32,280 nucleotides of DNA from Deltaproteobacteria bacterium (GCA_016875195.1 VGRY01000051.1:1-32280), one strand, 5' to 3'. Shown: positions 7,646 to 15,838, counted from the first letter of the stretch. Notes: generated from the letters alone by a model not told the origin. Numbers and translations: made by a program.

Positions 7646-8140
7646 ATGTACTCTTTCAGAAAGATAATGATCGTCCTCAGCTTTTTAATCTTCATTTTGC
7701 CTTTTATAGCTTGCAAAACCCTATCCCCGCCTCCGAAGCTGAATGTAACGGTTGCCGTCACTCCTCCGCAGGTGGAATTGGCATTCCCGGCCATCCTGAA
7801 GGTTCCTATCGTATTCACAGGCACGGGATGGAAGCCTAAAGAAATGGTGGTGGTGGATATGGTCCTCCCTCCAGGGGTGCAAATGCAAGGGGTCAAACCT
7901 GGAGAAGATGTGGGGATTGCCTATGGTGAAGCAGATAACGCAGGCAATTTCAAAGCAGAGGTTTCTGCCAGCTCAAAATTGAACACCTTCTTTCGGGTGG
8001 GATACACTCTTATTCTGTCTATCGATCCAAAAACCCTAAACCCTATTCCTCCAGGAGTTTATAAGATAAAAGCATCAGGCGCTGACTCCGGAGCAGTGGC
8101 AACAACAACACTGGAGTTTGTAGCACCTGTTAAGAAATAA
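7646..8140 (+). CDS. Small predicted lipoprotein, unknown function
   Basis: A 164-residue protein with an N-terminal hydrophobic stretch and a lipobox-like FIAC with Cys at residue 23, so it is probably a membrane-anchored lipoprotein. The mature part is rich in beta-forming and proline residues (TVAVTPPQVELAFPAILKV, VFTGTGWKPKE, PPGVYKIKASG), suggesting an immunoglobulin-like beta sandwich. I recognise no catalytic motif or named family. A GGGGG (7633-7637) lies upstream of the ATG. Position between the binding protein and livF suggests an accessory envelope role, for example at the outer membrane or in substrate capture, but this is inference from context only. Confidence 0.7.
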   Translation: MYSFRKIMIVLSFLIFILPFIACKTLSPPPKLNVTVAVTPPQVELAFPAILKVPIVFTGTGWKPKEMVVVDMVLPPGVQMQGVKPGEDVGIAYGEADNAGNFKAEVSASSKLNTFFRVGYTLILSIDPKTLNPIPPGVYKIKASGADSGAVATTTLEFVAPVKK

Positions 8141-8289
8141 GAAATTCTAAATTCGAAGCACGAAATTCGAAATTCGAAACAATCTCAAATGACCAAATTT
8201 CAAATGTTTGAAACAAAATATAGTTTAAGATATTTGAATTTTGAAAATTCGGATTTGTTTCGAGTTTCGATATTCGGATTTCGGATTTA
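8141..8289 (+). repeat. ORF-less (MITE-like) copy of the 4HB-associated repeat
   Basis: About 150 AT-rich bases starting at the lipoprotein stop. The left part has TTCGAAACAATCTCAAATGACC, matching the left arm of the 4HB element apart from one base. The right part has TTTCGATATTCGGATTTCGG, matching its right arm. The middle, where the 4HB ORF would be, is only some 60 bases long. The whole is about the reverse complement of 6080-6220. It lies between the lipoprotein and livF. Confidence 0.75.
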
Positions 8290-8332
8290 GCTGTCCAACT
8301 ATGTTGAACCAACTAATCAAAGAGGACAGCGG

Positions 8333-9127
8333 ATGCTTCGTCTCAACAATATCGAAGTGATCTATAGCGATGTGATCCTGGTTCTGAAAGGGGTCTCCCT
8401 GGAGGTGCCTGACGGAAAGATCATCTCCTTGCTGGGTGCCAATGGCGCGGGGAAGACTACGACCCTAAAGGCCATTTCAGGAGTCCTCTACACGGAATTA
8501 GGCGACGTCACCGATGGAAGCATCGAGTTTGATGGAAAGAGGATTGACGGCACGGCACCGGAGGAAATCGTCCAGATGGGGATCGTTCAGGTCATGGAAG
8601 GTCGCCGTCTGTTTGAACATCTCACCGTAGAGGAGAATCTCTGGGTGGGAGCCTATGCCCGAGACGATAAAGAAGCGATTCGAAAAGACCTTGACCTGGT
8701 CTATCACTATTTTCCAAGACTGAAGGACCTGCGAAAAAATGTGAGCGGGTATCTCTCCGGAGGAGAGAGGCAGATGTTGGTCATGGGGCGCGCTCTGATG
8801 TCTCATCCGAAGTTGATGCTTCTCGATGAACCCTCTCTTGGCCTCAGCCCTCTTCTCGTCAGAGATATTTTTGACGTCATTAAAAAGATCAATCGTGAGG
8901 AGAAGACTTCCATTCTCTTGGTAGAGCAGAACGCTAAGATCGCGCTTTCCACATCCGATTTTGGCTACATCATGGAAAACGGCCGGGTAGTGTTAGATGG
9001 CCCCTCCCCTAAACTAAAGGAAAATGAGGATATTAAGGAATTTTATCTCGGGCTGAGCCAGGTAGGAAAACGAAAAAGTTTCCGTGAAGTAAAACACTAC
9101 CGCAGAAGAAAGAGATGGCTGTCCTGA
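8333..9127 (+). CDS. livF: Branched-chain-type ABC transporter ATPase (LivF-like), copy 1
   Basis: A 264-residue cytoplasmic ATPase, the LivF partner of LivG at 778. Walker A GANGAGKT is at 35-42, signature LSGGERQ at 141-147 and Walker B LMLLDEP at 161-167. LVEQNAKIAL contains the LivF-type VEQN in place of the H-loop region. The GVLYTELGDVTDGSIEFDG stretch is slightly longer than in many LivF proteins. The C-terminus ends in a very basic tail (VKHYRRRKRW), an extension beyond the usual YLG end. A GAGG 7 bases upstream serves as RBS. The next gene starts 21 bases downstream and is probably co-transcribed. Confidence 0.92.
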   Translation: MLRLNNIEVIYSDVILVLKGVSLEVPDGKIISLLGANGAGKTTTLKAISGVLYTELGDVTDGSIEFDGKRIDGTAPEEIVQMGIVQVMEGRRLFEHLTVEENLWVGAYARDDKEAIRKDLDLVYHYFPRLKDLRKNVSGYLSGGERQMLVMGRALMSHPKLMLLDEPSLGLSPLLVRDIFDVIKKINREEKTSILLVEQNAKIALSTSDFGYIMENGRVVLDGPSPKLKENEDIKEFYLGLSQVGKRKSFREVKHYRRRKRWLS

Positions 9128-9147
9128 TGGCCATGAGGAGGTAAAAA

Positions 9148-10713
9148 ATGAAGGCGATTCTAAAAGGCCTGATATTACTGTTAGCTCTATTTTTCTTCAT
9201 CCAATTCCCTTTAGCCTGCTCACCCAAAAAAATGAGTACGGAGCTTCCGAAACCTTATAAGTCCTACCTCACCAACGTCAACCCGGATTTCATGGTGAAA
9301 CCGGACAAAGCCTATCAATGGCACCGATATAAGGATAAAGGAGGTCCTACCCATTCAGGAGATGGTTCCTGGCAAAGATTCATGACATTTTTGGAAAAGG
9401 AAATGAAAAAATACGGTGTGGTTGATATCACCAAAAATAAGTGGACTTATGATCGCTGGTATACCTCGGAGTGGCCGGAGGATAAAAATTGGACGCTCAT
9501 CTCTAACGGGACTCCGGTCAAAGTCGCTCACTACGGCGCTTATTCAGGGTCTACGGAGCCTAATGGCATTTCAGCAGAGCTGATCTATTACAACCCTGCT
9601 TCGCCCCCTTCATCCATCAAGGGGAAAATTGTGGTCTTTACCACTGCGCCTCATCCCAATCCTCCATTAGATAAGGGATATCAAACATGGTTCACCATCA
9701 ATGATTACGAATATATCTCCGGCCCTGAACATTTTCCTCCCATGCATACAAAGGTCCCTGTCAATGAAACTGTCAGCTTCGATATCTGGTGGCAACTCCG
9801 CCAGACCATCAGGATCATTGATACATTAAAGAAAGGCCAGGCGGCCGGAGGGATCATCGTTTTCGATGGTTCTTATGACCGGATTGCCGGGTTGTATACC
9901 TTCCCTGTGCCGGTCCTCTATCAGGCACCAACCCTCTTCCTTGACCGGGTCGCAGGCAAGAAGGTACTGGAAGATGCCAAGAACGGAAAAAAGGCAACCT
10001 TGAAATTGCTGGCGAAGATGGAGAAGACCGAGACCTATCAACTGATCGGATACTTGCCTGGGAAAAATTATGGCAAACCATCTGATGAAAAGATTGTTCT
10101 GACGACTCACACCGATGGACCTGGTATCTCACAAGATAACGGAGCCTTTGGAATTTTAGGGATTGTGGCCTATTTCTCCAACATTCCCCAGGCAGAAAGA
10201 CCAAGAACCTTGATGATCTTCCTCGATAATCGGCACTACATGCCGGGGATGGAGCAAGGGTTTGAAAAGGAAGACTGGTTTAAAAAATATCCGGAATCGA
10301 AAAAGTCAATTGTCGCCCTCATTGGAACAGAACATCTGGGTCAGGTTGAATATAAGGAGGAAGGAAATTCATTCCTGCCCACAGGAAAAGTTGAACCTTC
10401 CTTCCTGTGGACCCGGAATAACCCATCACTCATCAACATGGCGATTAAAGCGGTCAAAGAGAATAAATGGCCTAGGGTCATGGTTCAGTGTGTCGAGAAA
10501 CCGGGGATTCACGGAAAGCAGCAAGGCGTATGGTATGGGATGGGAAAAATTGCCCTGGACTGGAACATTCCTGGGTTTGCCACCATGGGAAGCCAGGGAG
10601 CTTATTGGGCGACTACTGCCCGCATCAATAAATTTGATAAGAACCTCTTTTATACTCAAGTGGCGACAATGGTCCAACTCACAGGCGAGTTGATGCAGGC
10701 CGATCTTCGTTAA
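9148..10713 (+). CDS. PA/M28-peptidase-like lipoprotein
   Basis: A 521-residue exported protein. A hydrophobic N-terminus with lipobox PLAC (Cys24) indicates lipid anchoring. The middle (about 160-290, including KGKIVVFTT and AAGGIIVFDGS) resembles a protease-associated domain. The C-terminal part from about 300 resembles M28 aminopeptidases: THTDGPG with His321 and Asp323, and QDNGAFG with Asp330 in the position of the bridging Asp. The Glu-Glu pair that M28 enzymes carry after the next strand is not seen; that stretch reads FLDNRHYMPGMEQG. It may therefore use other residues, act on a non-peptide amide or ester, or bind without catalysis. AGGAGGT gives a strong RBS. It ends the importer operon and overlaps the convergent Zn-ribbon gene by 4 bases. 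Confidence 0.72.
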   Translation: MKAILKGLILLLALFFFIQFPLACSPKKMSTELPKPYKSYLTNVNPDFMVKPDKAYQWHRYKDKGGPTHSGDGSWQRFMTFLEKEMKKYGVVDITKNKWTYDRWYTSEWPEDKNWTLISNGTPVKVAHYGAYSGSTEPNGISAELIYYNPASPPSSIKGKIVVFTTAPHPNPPLDKGYQTWFTINDYEYISGPEHFPPMHTKVPVNETVSFDIWWQLRQTIRIIDTLKKGQAAGGIIVFDGSYDRIAGLYTFPVPVLYQAPTLFLDRVAGKKVLEDAKNGKKATLKLLAKMEKTETYQLIGYLPGKNYGKPSDEKIVLTTHTDGPGISQDNGAFGILGIVAYFSNIPQAERPRTLMIFLDNRHYMPGMEQGFEKEDWFKKYPESKKSIVALIGTEHLGQVEYKEEGNSFLPTGKVEPSFLWTRNNPSLINMAIKAVKENKWPRVMVQCVEKPGIHGKQQGVWYGMGKIALDWNIPGFATMGSQGAYWATTARINKFDKNLFYTQVATMVQLTGELMQADLR

Positions 10714-11147
10714 ACCGGTTCCAAAATAATTGTGATCTTGCCGTCGGGGAGGGTGAAGGGTGAGGCCTTCATCCTCATTCCCACCTTAATTTTCTTGACT
10801 TCCATTTTAGGAATCCAGCCCATGACAGGCAACCCCTTCTCCGCCTCGATGATGCCAATAGGACAGGGTTCGAACTGGATGCTTGAAAACGGCATGAGTG
10901 GCTGACGGACTGCAAAATGTTCCGGTGGAACGTGGATCTTCGTAAAGGTCAATAGTTTCCCTTCTGCCTTAAGTTCCTTCCACTCCATATTGCTTTCCAT
11001 GCAGGATGGGCAGTCCGCCTGAGGAGGATAGTACTGTTTTCCGCACTTCTTACAGAGTGTGGACATGATTTTTCCCCCTGCCAAATCATCCGCAAACCGA
11101 TTCACTTTTGTCTGGCTAATAAAAAGAGAAAAGTTCTTGAATTCCAT
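10710..11147 (-). CDS. DUF35 Zn-ribbon/OB-fold protein
   Basis: A 145-residue acyl-CoA-associated accessory protein. The N-terminal rubredoxin-like zinc ribbon has CKKCGKQYYPPQADCPSC, followed by an OB-fold (TFTKIHVPPEHFAVRQP through MGWIPKMEVKKIKVGMRM). DUF35 proteins form complexes with thiolase-superfamily enzymes, as in archaeal HMG-CoA synthesis and in steroid side-chain retro-aldolases (Ltp2 with ChsH2). The thiolase gene lies immediately upstream. I chose ATG 11147 because AGGAGG sits 7 bases before it. A start at 11201 would overlap the thiolase and lacks such a site. The gap to the thiolase stop is one base, so the pair is translationally coupled. Confidence 0.85.
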   Translation of the reverse strand: MEFKNFSLFISQTKVNRFADDLAGGKIMSTLCKKCGKQYYPPQADCPSCMESNMEWKELKAEGKLLTFTKIHVPPEHFAVRQPLMPFSSIQFEPCPIGIIEAEKGLPVMGWIPKMEVKKIKVGMRMKASPFTLPDGKITIILEPV

Positions 11148-11148
11148 C

Positions 11149-12306
11149 CTATTGCCTCCTGAAGATATGAATGAACGACACCTGCCCGGATCCGCCCACA
11201 TTATGGGTCAAACCAATCTCTGGATCTTTTACCTGCCTTGGCCCGGCTTCCCCTCTTAACTGTTTTGTAACTTCAATGGCCATGGAGACGCCTGTGGCTC
11301 CAAGAGGATGGCCTTTTGACTTCAACCCTCCATCGACATTAACCGGGATCCGACCTCCGACATAGGTCTCCTTGGCTTCAATCAATTTTCCACCTTCTCC
11401 CTTCTCGCAGAATCCGAGGTCTTCGTAAGCCACAATCTCGGCAATCGTAAAACAGTCGTGCACCGTGGCAATGTCTATATCCGACGGCCCTACCCCTGCC
11501 ATTTTGTAAGCAGTTTTGGCAGCCTCGCGGGTCGCATGAAGTGACGTTAATGATTTCCTGTCGCCCAGTCTCATTGAATCCGTACCGCATCCTAAACCAG
11601 CCACCCATACCGGTTTCTTTGAGATCGCTTTCGCTTTTTCTTCGGAGGCGAGGATAATGGCTGCGGCTCCATCCGTGATCAAACTGCAATCATAAAGTTT
11701 GAGAGGATAGGCGACCGTAAAGGAGGTGACGGCCTTTTCGAGCGTAATCTCTTTCTGCATCTGGGCATAGGGGTTAAGGCTGCCATAATAGTGATTCTTA
11801 ACGGCCACCCTGGCGAGCTGTTCTTCCGTTGTTCCGTGCTCGGCCATATGGGCATTGGCGATCATGGCATAGTAGCCCGGAAAAGTCGTTCCAAAAGGAT
11901 ATTCCCATATCGCATCGCCTGCACGGCCCATGATCTCTGTTGCAGTACTGGTTGGGACCTCTGTCATCTTCTCAACCCCAACAACCAGAACAATATCAGC
12001 CAGGCCAGAGGCAATGCTCATCCACCCTGTTCGCAAAGCAGCGCTTCCAGTGGCGCACGCCGCTTCAACCCGGTAGTTGGATTTTGGGTAGCAGCCAATG
12101 TAATCATGGACCTGGGCAGAAGGCTGAATGCCAAAGGAGAATTCGTCTCCTGCCACACCCGTCACCATGCTGTCCACTTCCTTGAGCGGGATGCCTGCAT
12201 CGTCCACACACGCCTTGACCGCTTCAAAGACAAGTTCCCGGAGCGAGGCATCCGACCTCACCCCGAATTTTCCATGTCCGATTCCCACAACTGCCACCTT
12301 TTTCAT
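11149..12306 (-). CDS. Thiolase, SCP-x/lipid-transfer type
   Basis: A 385-residue thiolase-superfamily protein. The nucleophilic Cys is C84 in EAACATGSAA, VHDCFTIAE has His283, and GHPLGATG has His333. The second active-site cysteine of classical thiolases is absent, the C-terminus reading THNVGGSGQ, as in the SCP2-thiolase branch. Such enzymes cleave 3-ketoacyl-CoA, or with a DUF35 partner may act as an aldolase or condensing enzyme; the adjacent DUF35 gene supports a two-protein complex. GGAG 6 bases upstream is the RBS. It lies downstream of two acyl-CoA ligases, separated by about 365 bases of repeats, and may be transcribed with them. Confidence 0.88.
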   Translation of the reverse strand: MKKVAVVGIGHGKFGVRSDASLRELVFEAVKACVDDAGIPLKEVDSMVTGVAGDEFSFGIQPSAQVHDYIGCYPKSNYRVEAACATGSAALRTGWMSIASGLADIVLVVGVEKMTEVPTSTATEIMGRAGDAIWEYPFGTTFPGYYAMIANAHMAEHGTTEEQLARVAVKNHYYGSLNPYAQMQKEITLEKAVTSFTVAYPLKLYDCSLITDGAAAIILASEEKAKAISKKPVWVAGLGCGTDSMRLGDRKSLTSLHATREAAKTAYKMAGVGPSDIDIATVHDCFTIAEIVAYEDLGFCEKGEGGKLIEAKETYVGGRIPVNVDGGLKSKGHPLGATGVSMAIEVTKQLRGEAGPRQVKDPEIGLTHNVGGSGQVSFIHIFRRQ

Positions 12307-12353
12307 AAGTTCTCCTACTTTTTGGGTATCAACTCAGCTTTTTTATTAAGAGC

Positions 12354-12556
12354 GCACCTGAAAACCCCGTCCTGTGGACGGGGATGAAAGGTGTGTCTGC
12401 TGAAAGCAGAAAAAAGCAAACCAGATGCTGAAACAAGTTCAGCATGACATTACGGTTCGGTTCTGGTCTGCTTGTCATCCCGAACTTGTTTCGGGATCTC
12501 AGCTTTGGGTTTAGAGGATTTAGGTTTTAAAGCCCCGCCTTGTAGGCGGGGTTCTT
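12354..12556. repeat. Composite palindromic repeat block, copy 1
   Basis: About 200 bases made of a CCCCGTCCTGTGGACGGGG hairpin, a CTGCTGAAAGCAG hairpin, the 26-base palindromes at 12423-12448 (AGATGCTGAA...) and 12474-12499 (GTCATCCCGAAC...), and a CCCCGCCTTGTAGGCGGGG hairpin. The same parts in reverse order and orientation make up 22687-22893. Together with the hairpins up to 12650 it fills the 365-base gap between the thiolase and the upstream ligase. Confidence 0.8.
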
Positions 12557-12582
12557 TACTTGTTTTATAAAATCCCTCCCAA

Positions 12583-12633
12583 CCTCCCTTTGCCAAAGGG
12601 AGGCTTAAAACATCCCCCTTTTGACAAAGGGGG
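12583..12633. repeat. Pair of CCTCCC/GGGAGG and CCCCC/GGGGG hairpins
   Basis: Two adjacent palindromes, 12583-12603 with a short TTTGCCAAA-type centre and 12614-12633 with a TTTTGACAAA centre. They are the same family as those at 1645, 19573 and 30812. On the minus strand they lie just after the ligase stop codon and could slow transcription, but no T run follows. Confidence 0.65.
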
Positions 12634-12671
12634 ATACAGGGGGATTAGATTATTTTAAAAACGCTAACTCA

Positions 12672-14180
12672 TCACTTCCCGTACAATTCTTTCACCTTCG
12701 GTCGGTCAATGGAGCCATCCTGCTTTTTGGGAAGTCCATCAACAAATTGAACATACCCAGGTTTTTTATAGCGCGCGATCTTCCCAGCTACGAAATCGAT
12801 CAGCTCTTTCTCCGACAGTTTTGCGTTCGGCTTTAAAACGCAGACCGCTTTAATCCCTTCGCCGAATTTCGGGTCGGGAACCCCAATCACCGAGACTTCC
12901 TGAACCGAGGTGTGTTCGAGGATCACCTTTTCCACCTCCACAGGATAGACATTTTCACCTCCGGGCTTGATCAACTCTTTCTCCGCCTTTCTACCTGCAA
13001 ACCAGAGATAACCCTCTTCGTCAAGACGTCCCGAGTCACCCGTGTGATGCCATCCCTCCCGAAAGGTGTGCTTGCTCAATTCCTCTTCGCCCCAGTATCC
13101 AAGAAAGACCAGCGGACCCTGAACCAGGATCTCCCCCACCTTTCCCGTTTCGACCTCTTTATCAAATTCATCTACAATCTTGATATTGACCAGTGGACCC
13201 GGCTTTCCGGCACACCCTGCCTTTTCTCGATTCGAACAGACGCTTGTCAATCCCATGGTCTCGGTCTGGCCATAAACAAGCCAGTACTGGCCGACGCCAA
13301 GACTTTCAAATCTTTTAATGGTCTCCTGCATATCGATCCCTAATACATTTTTCAACGAGATGAGAGTGCACTCACCTTTTGCCTGTTCATCAAGTATCTG
13401 GAGGAGGATTGGGGGAAACTCGCCGATCAGGGAAATCTTCTCCTGATCGATCATCTTTCCCGCCAATTTCGGATCAAATTTCGAAATCATCACATTTCTT
13501 CCGCCGACATGCATCATCACTAAGGCTCCGAACATGCCTGCAATGTGAAACAAAGGAAGAATATTGAGATAGGAATCTTCACTGGTGAGCCCCATGAGGG
13601 CGATATTCTGAATGGTGCAAAAAACAAGGTTGTGATGGCTGATCATGGCTCCACGCGGCTTTCCTTGAACGGCGGCCGTGTGCATGATGATAAAAGGATC
13701 GTCACCCTCAATTTCGACCGGGGCAACCGGTTCCCCCTTCAGGAGAGAACTGAAAGGAGTATAATTCTCCCCTCCTGTTCCAAAAGTCACAAATGTCTTC
13801 AAAAAAGTTGAGGACGGGCGAAGGTCGGAAATCACCTTCTCAAAATCGGGGTCGACGACAATCATGGCTGGTTCAGTATTCGTAAGATTATATCCGATTT
13901 CTTCAGGCGAGAGCCTGAAGTTGATCGGAACCATGATGGCCCCTGTAGCTGCAATACCCCCTAACAGAGGAAAAAATTGTGGGTCGTTTTTTGCCAGGAC
14001 AGCGATCCGATCACCTTTGCGAATCCCCTTCCCCTTTAACCAACCTGCCACCCGGTTGGCCCGATCAAACAATTCTCCAAAAGTCACTTTCTCATTCTCG
14101 GATTGGATGGCCACTCTTTGCTTGAAGAGTGTCGCATTCCTCTTGTAGATGTCGTAAACTGTAAAACTTCGTACCTTCAT
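12672..14180 (-). CDS. AMP-binding acyl-CoA ligase homologue with degenerate motifs
   Basis: About 502 residues with the ANL-superfamily fold: VYGQTETMG (A5), GWHHTGDSGRLDEEGYLWFAGRKAE (A7-A8 and hinge) and PGGENVYPVEVE. Two core motifs are altered. The P-loop is HTAAVQGKPRG (167-177) instead of YTSGTTGxPKG. The A10 region reads LPKKQDGSIDR, with Ser490 where the catalytic lysine normally stands. Either a neighbouring lysine compensates or the enzyme has lost or changed its adenylation step. ATG 14180 is preceded by a strong GGAGGG about 9 bases away. An in-frame ATG at 14198 forms an ATGA overlap with the upstream ligase and is the alternative start. It lies in the second importer operon. 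Confidence 0.82.
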   Translation of the reverse strand: MKVRSFTVYDIYKRNATLFKQRVAIQSENEKVTFGELFDRANRVAGWLKGKGIRKGDRIAVLAKNDPQFFPLLGGIAATGAIMVPINFRLSPEEIGYNLTNTEPAMIVVDPDFEKVISDLRPSSTFLKTFVTFGTGGENYTPFSSLLKGEPVAPVEIEGDDPFIIMHTAAVQGKPRGAMISHHNLVFCTIQNIALMGLTSEDSYLNILPLFHIAGMFGALVMMHVGGRNVMISKFDPKLAGKMIDQEKISLIGEFPPILLQILDEQAKGECTLISLKNVLGIDMQETIKRFESLGVGQYWLVYGQTETMGLTSVCSNREKAGCAGKPGPLVNIKIVDEFDKEVETGKVGEILVQGPLVFLGYWGEEELSKHTFREGWHHTGDSGRLDEEGYLWFAGRKAEKELIKPGGENVYPVEVEKVILEHTSVQEVSVIGVPDPKFGEGIKAVCVLKPNAKLSEKELIDFVAGKIARYKKPGYVQFVDGLPKKQDGSIDRPKVKELYGK

Positions 14181-14194
14181 GTTTTTATCCCTCC

Positions 14195-15838
14195 TCATTC
14201 AGATACTTTCCTGCGTTCTTCTTCTCTAAGTTCTCGTCGTAAATACTTCCCAACCTTTGACTTGGGCAACATATCTCGAAATTCGATATACTGAGGCACT
14301 TTGTATGGAGCCAGCCTCTCCTTACACCACTTGGTGAGTTCAAAACCACTGATCCCTTTAATGTCTTCCTTGAGCACGACAAAGGCCTTGATGCGCTCTC
14401 CCACTTTCTCGTCCGCAATGCCCACCACGCTGGCGGCAATGACTGCAGGATGTTCCTGGAGCACTCTTTCAACCTCAGCGGCTGCGATCCGGTACCCCTT
14501 ATGCTTGATCAAGTCCACAGACCGATCGCGAAAGTAGAGCCAGTTGTTCTGGTCGACCTCCACAACGTCCTTTGTGCGGTACCATATCTCTCCATCGATA
14601 TTGATGAAGCATTTTTCAGTCTCTTCAGGTTTATTCCAGTACCCCTTAACTGCATAGGGCGAGGTAGCCAGAAGCTCTCCGGGCTCGCCTGCGGGGACGG
14701 GCTCCAGGGTATCCGGGTCTACCAATCGAAATTTACTCCCGGGTGAAATTTTCCCTGCTGCACCCTCCGGAGGCATTCCGTCCCTCGAATAACTGAGAGA
14801 AATAGCTGCACAGAGCTCAGTGGCACCATAACCCTGATAAAGGGGAATTTTAAATTTTTGATACCACCGATTTGCAACCTCTGTGGGAAGGACATCACCC
14901 CCTGTGCCGCAGTACCTGAGGGAGCTGAGGTCATAGTATTCCAACCGGTCATGTTCAAGAATCATTCGATACATTGCTGGAACGGCAAACATGCGTGTTG
15001 CCTTATAACGTTGAATATGGTCGAACATCGCATCGAGGACCACCCGAGGCATAATGATAAGAGGTTCCCCGGTGATCAGCAGCGGCGTCAGGCCATCCAT
15101 CTGGCCAATGACATGATAGAGAGGCGCGGATAGCAGGGTTATCCCCTTCCCTGAAGGCACGATGTATTCAGACGCCTTGGCCCATTCATCTACTCTGTAC
15201 AGAAAAAGTCCAGCAGACAGAGGCACTCCTTTTGGAAATCCAGTGGTCCCACCGGTGTAGAGCATCACCGCCGTGTCTTCGGGTTTTCCCTTGAAAGCAG
15301 GAAGGGAATCAGGAGTACCCGCATTCATCACATCTCGAAAAGAGGCGAACTCTCTGCCTTTTGGGATTTTTCCGATCGGGATTCTGCCAAAACCCATCCC
15401 GAAATATTTCTTCCATGCGGGAATAAGATCCGTCATGTTCGTATAAATGACTTTCCGGATGGGGGATTCGTTGAGGATATCAATGACATAACTAAGATTG
15501 GTGTCCATGCATAAGATGATCTCCGCTCCCACATCATTCGCCATATATTGGATGTCATAGGCCGTATACACAGGAGCAACCATCACGGGAATGGCTTCGA
15601 GGCGCTGGAGGGCGAGCCAGGCAATGAGGGTTTGAGGCAGATTATAAAGATAGACAATGACTTTTTCTCCCTTTCCCACCCCTGATTCAAAGAGGCCGGC
15701 GGCCAATCGCAACACCATGGAATGAAGTTCAGAAAAAGTATACTTCTCTCCGAGGAAGATCATGGCCGTCTGATCGGGCGACCGCTTCACCACCTCTTTA
15801 AAAGATCCGTAAGTTGTATCAGCCCCTAAACCAACCAT
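14195..15838 (-). CDS. AMP-dependent acyl-CoA ligase
   Basis: A 547-residue ANL-superfamily ligase with intact core motifs: P-loop YTGGTTGFPKG at 194-204, YQGYGATELCAA (A5), WYRTKDVVEVDQNNWLYFRDR (A7-A8), HKGYRIAAAEVE, and the catalytic Lys531 in LPKSKVGKYLRREL. It should convert an imported carboxylate with ATP and CoA to an acyl-CoA. Substrate class is not evident; related sequences are annotated as long- or medium-chain fatty-acid or aryl-acid ligases. GGAGG 7 bases upstream is a good RBS, located in the 13-base gap after livF. Its stop overlaps a possible ATG of the next ligase. The arrangement couples transport ATPase and ligase expression. Confidence 0.9.
   Translation of the reverse strand: MVGLGADTTYGSFKEVVKRSPDQTAMIFLGEKYTFSELHSMVLRLAAGLFESGVGKGEKVIVYLYNLPQTLIAWLALQRLEAIPVMVAPVYTAYDIQYMANDVGAEIILCMDTNLSYVIDILNESPIRKVIYTNMTDLIPAWKKYFGMGFGRIPIGKIPKGREFASFRDVMNAGTPDSLPAFKGKPEDTAVMLYTGGTTGFPKGVPLSAGLFLYRVDEWAKASEYIVPSGKGITLLSAPLYHVIGQMDGLTPLLITGEPLIIMPRVVLDAMFDHIQRYKATRMFAVPAMYRMILEHDRLEYYDLSSLRYCGTGGDVLPTEVANRWYQKFKIPLYQGYGATELCAAISLSYSRDGMPPEGAAGKISPGSKFRLVDPDTLEPVPAGEPGELLATSPYAVKGYWNKPEETEKCFINIDGEIWYRTKDVVEVDQNNWLYFRDRSVDLIKHKGYRIAAAEVERVLQEHPAVIAASVVGIADEKVGERIKAFVVLKEDIKGISGFELTKWCKERLAPYKVPQYIEFRDMLPKSKVGKYLRRELREEERRKVSE

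Noticed and set aside
8130..8312. 60-codon minus-strand open frame over the solo repeat
   Set aside because: The translation is low-complexity (repeated SNFEF/NPNFQNSN-type stretches) from repeat DNA and has no coding character.
11791..12387. 198-codon plus-strand open frame opposite the thiolase
   Set aside because: The thiolase frame has the full catalytic set; this one is a shadow without domains.
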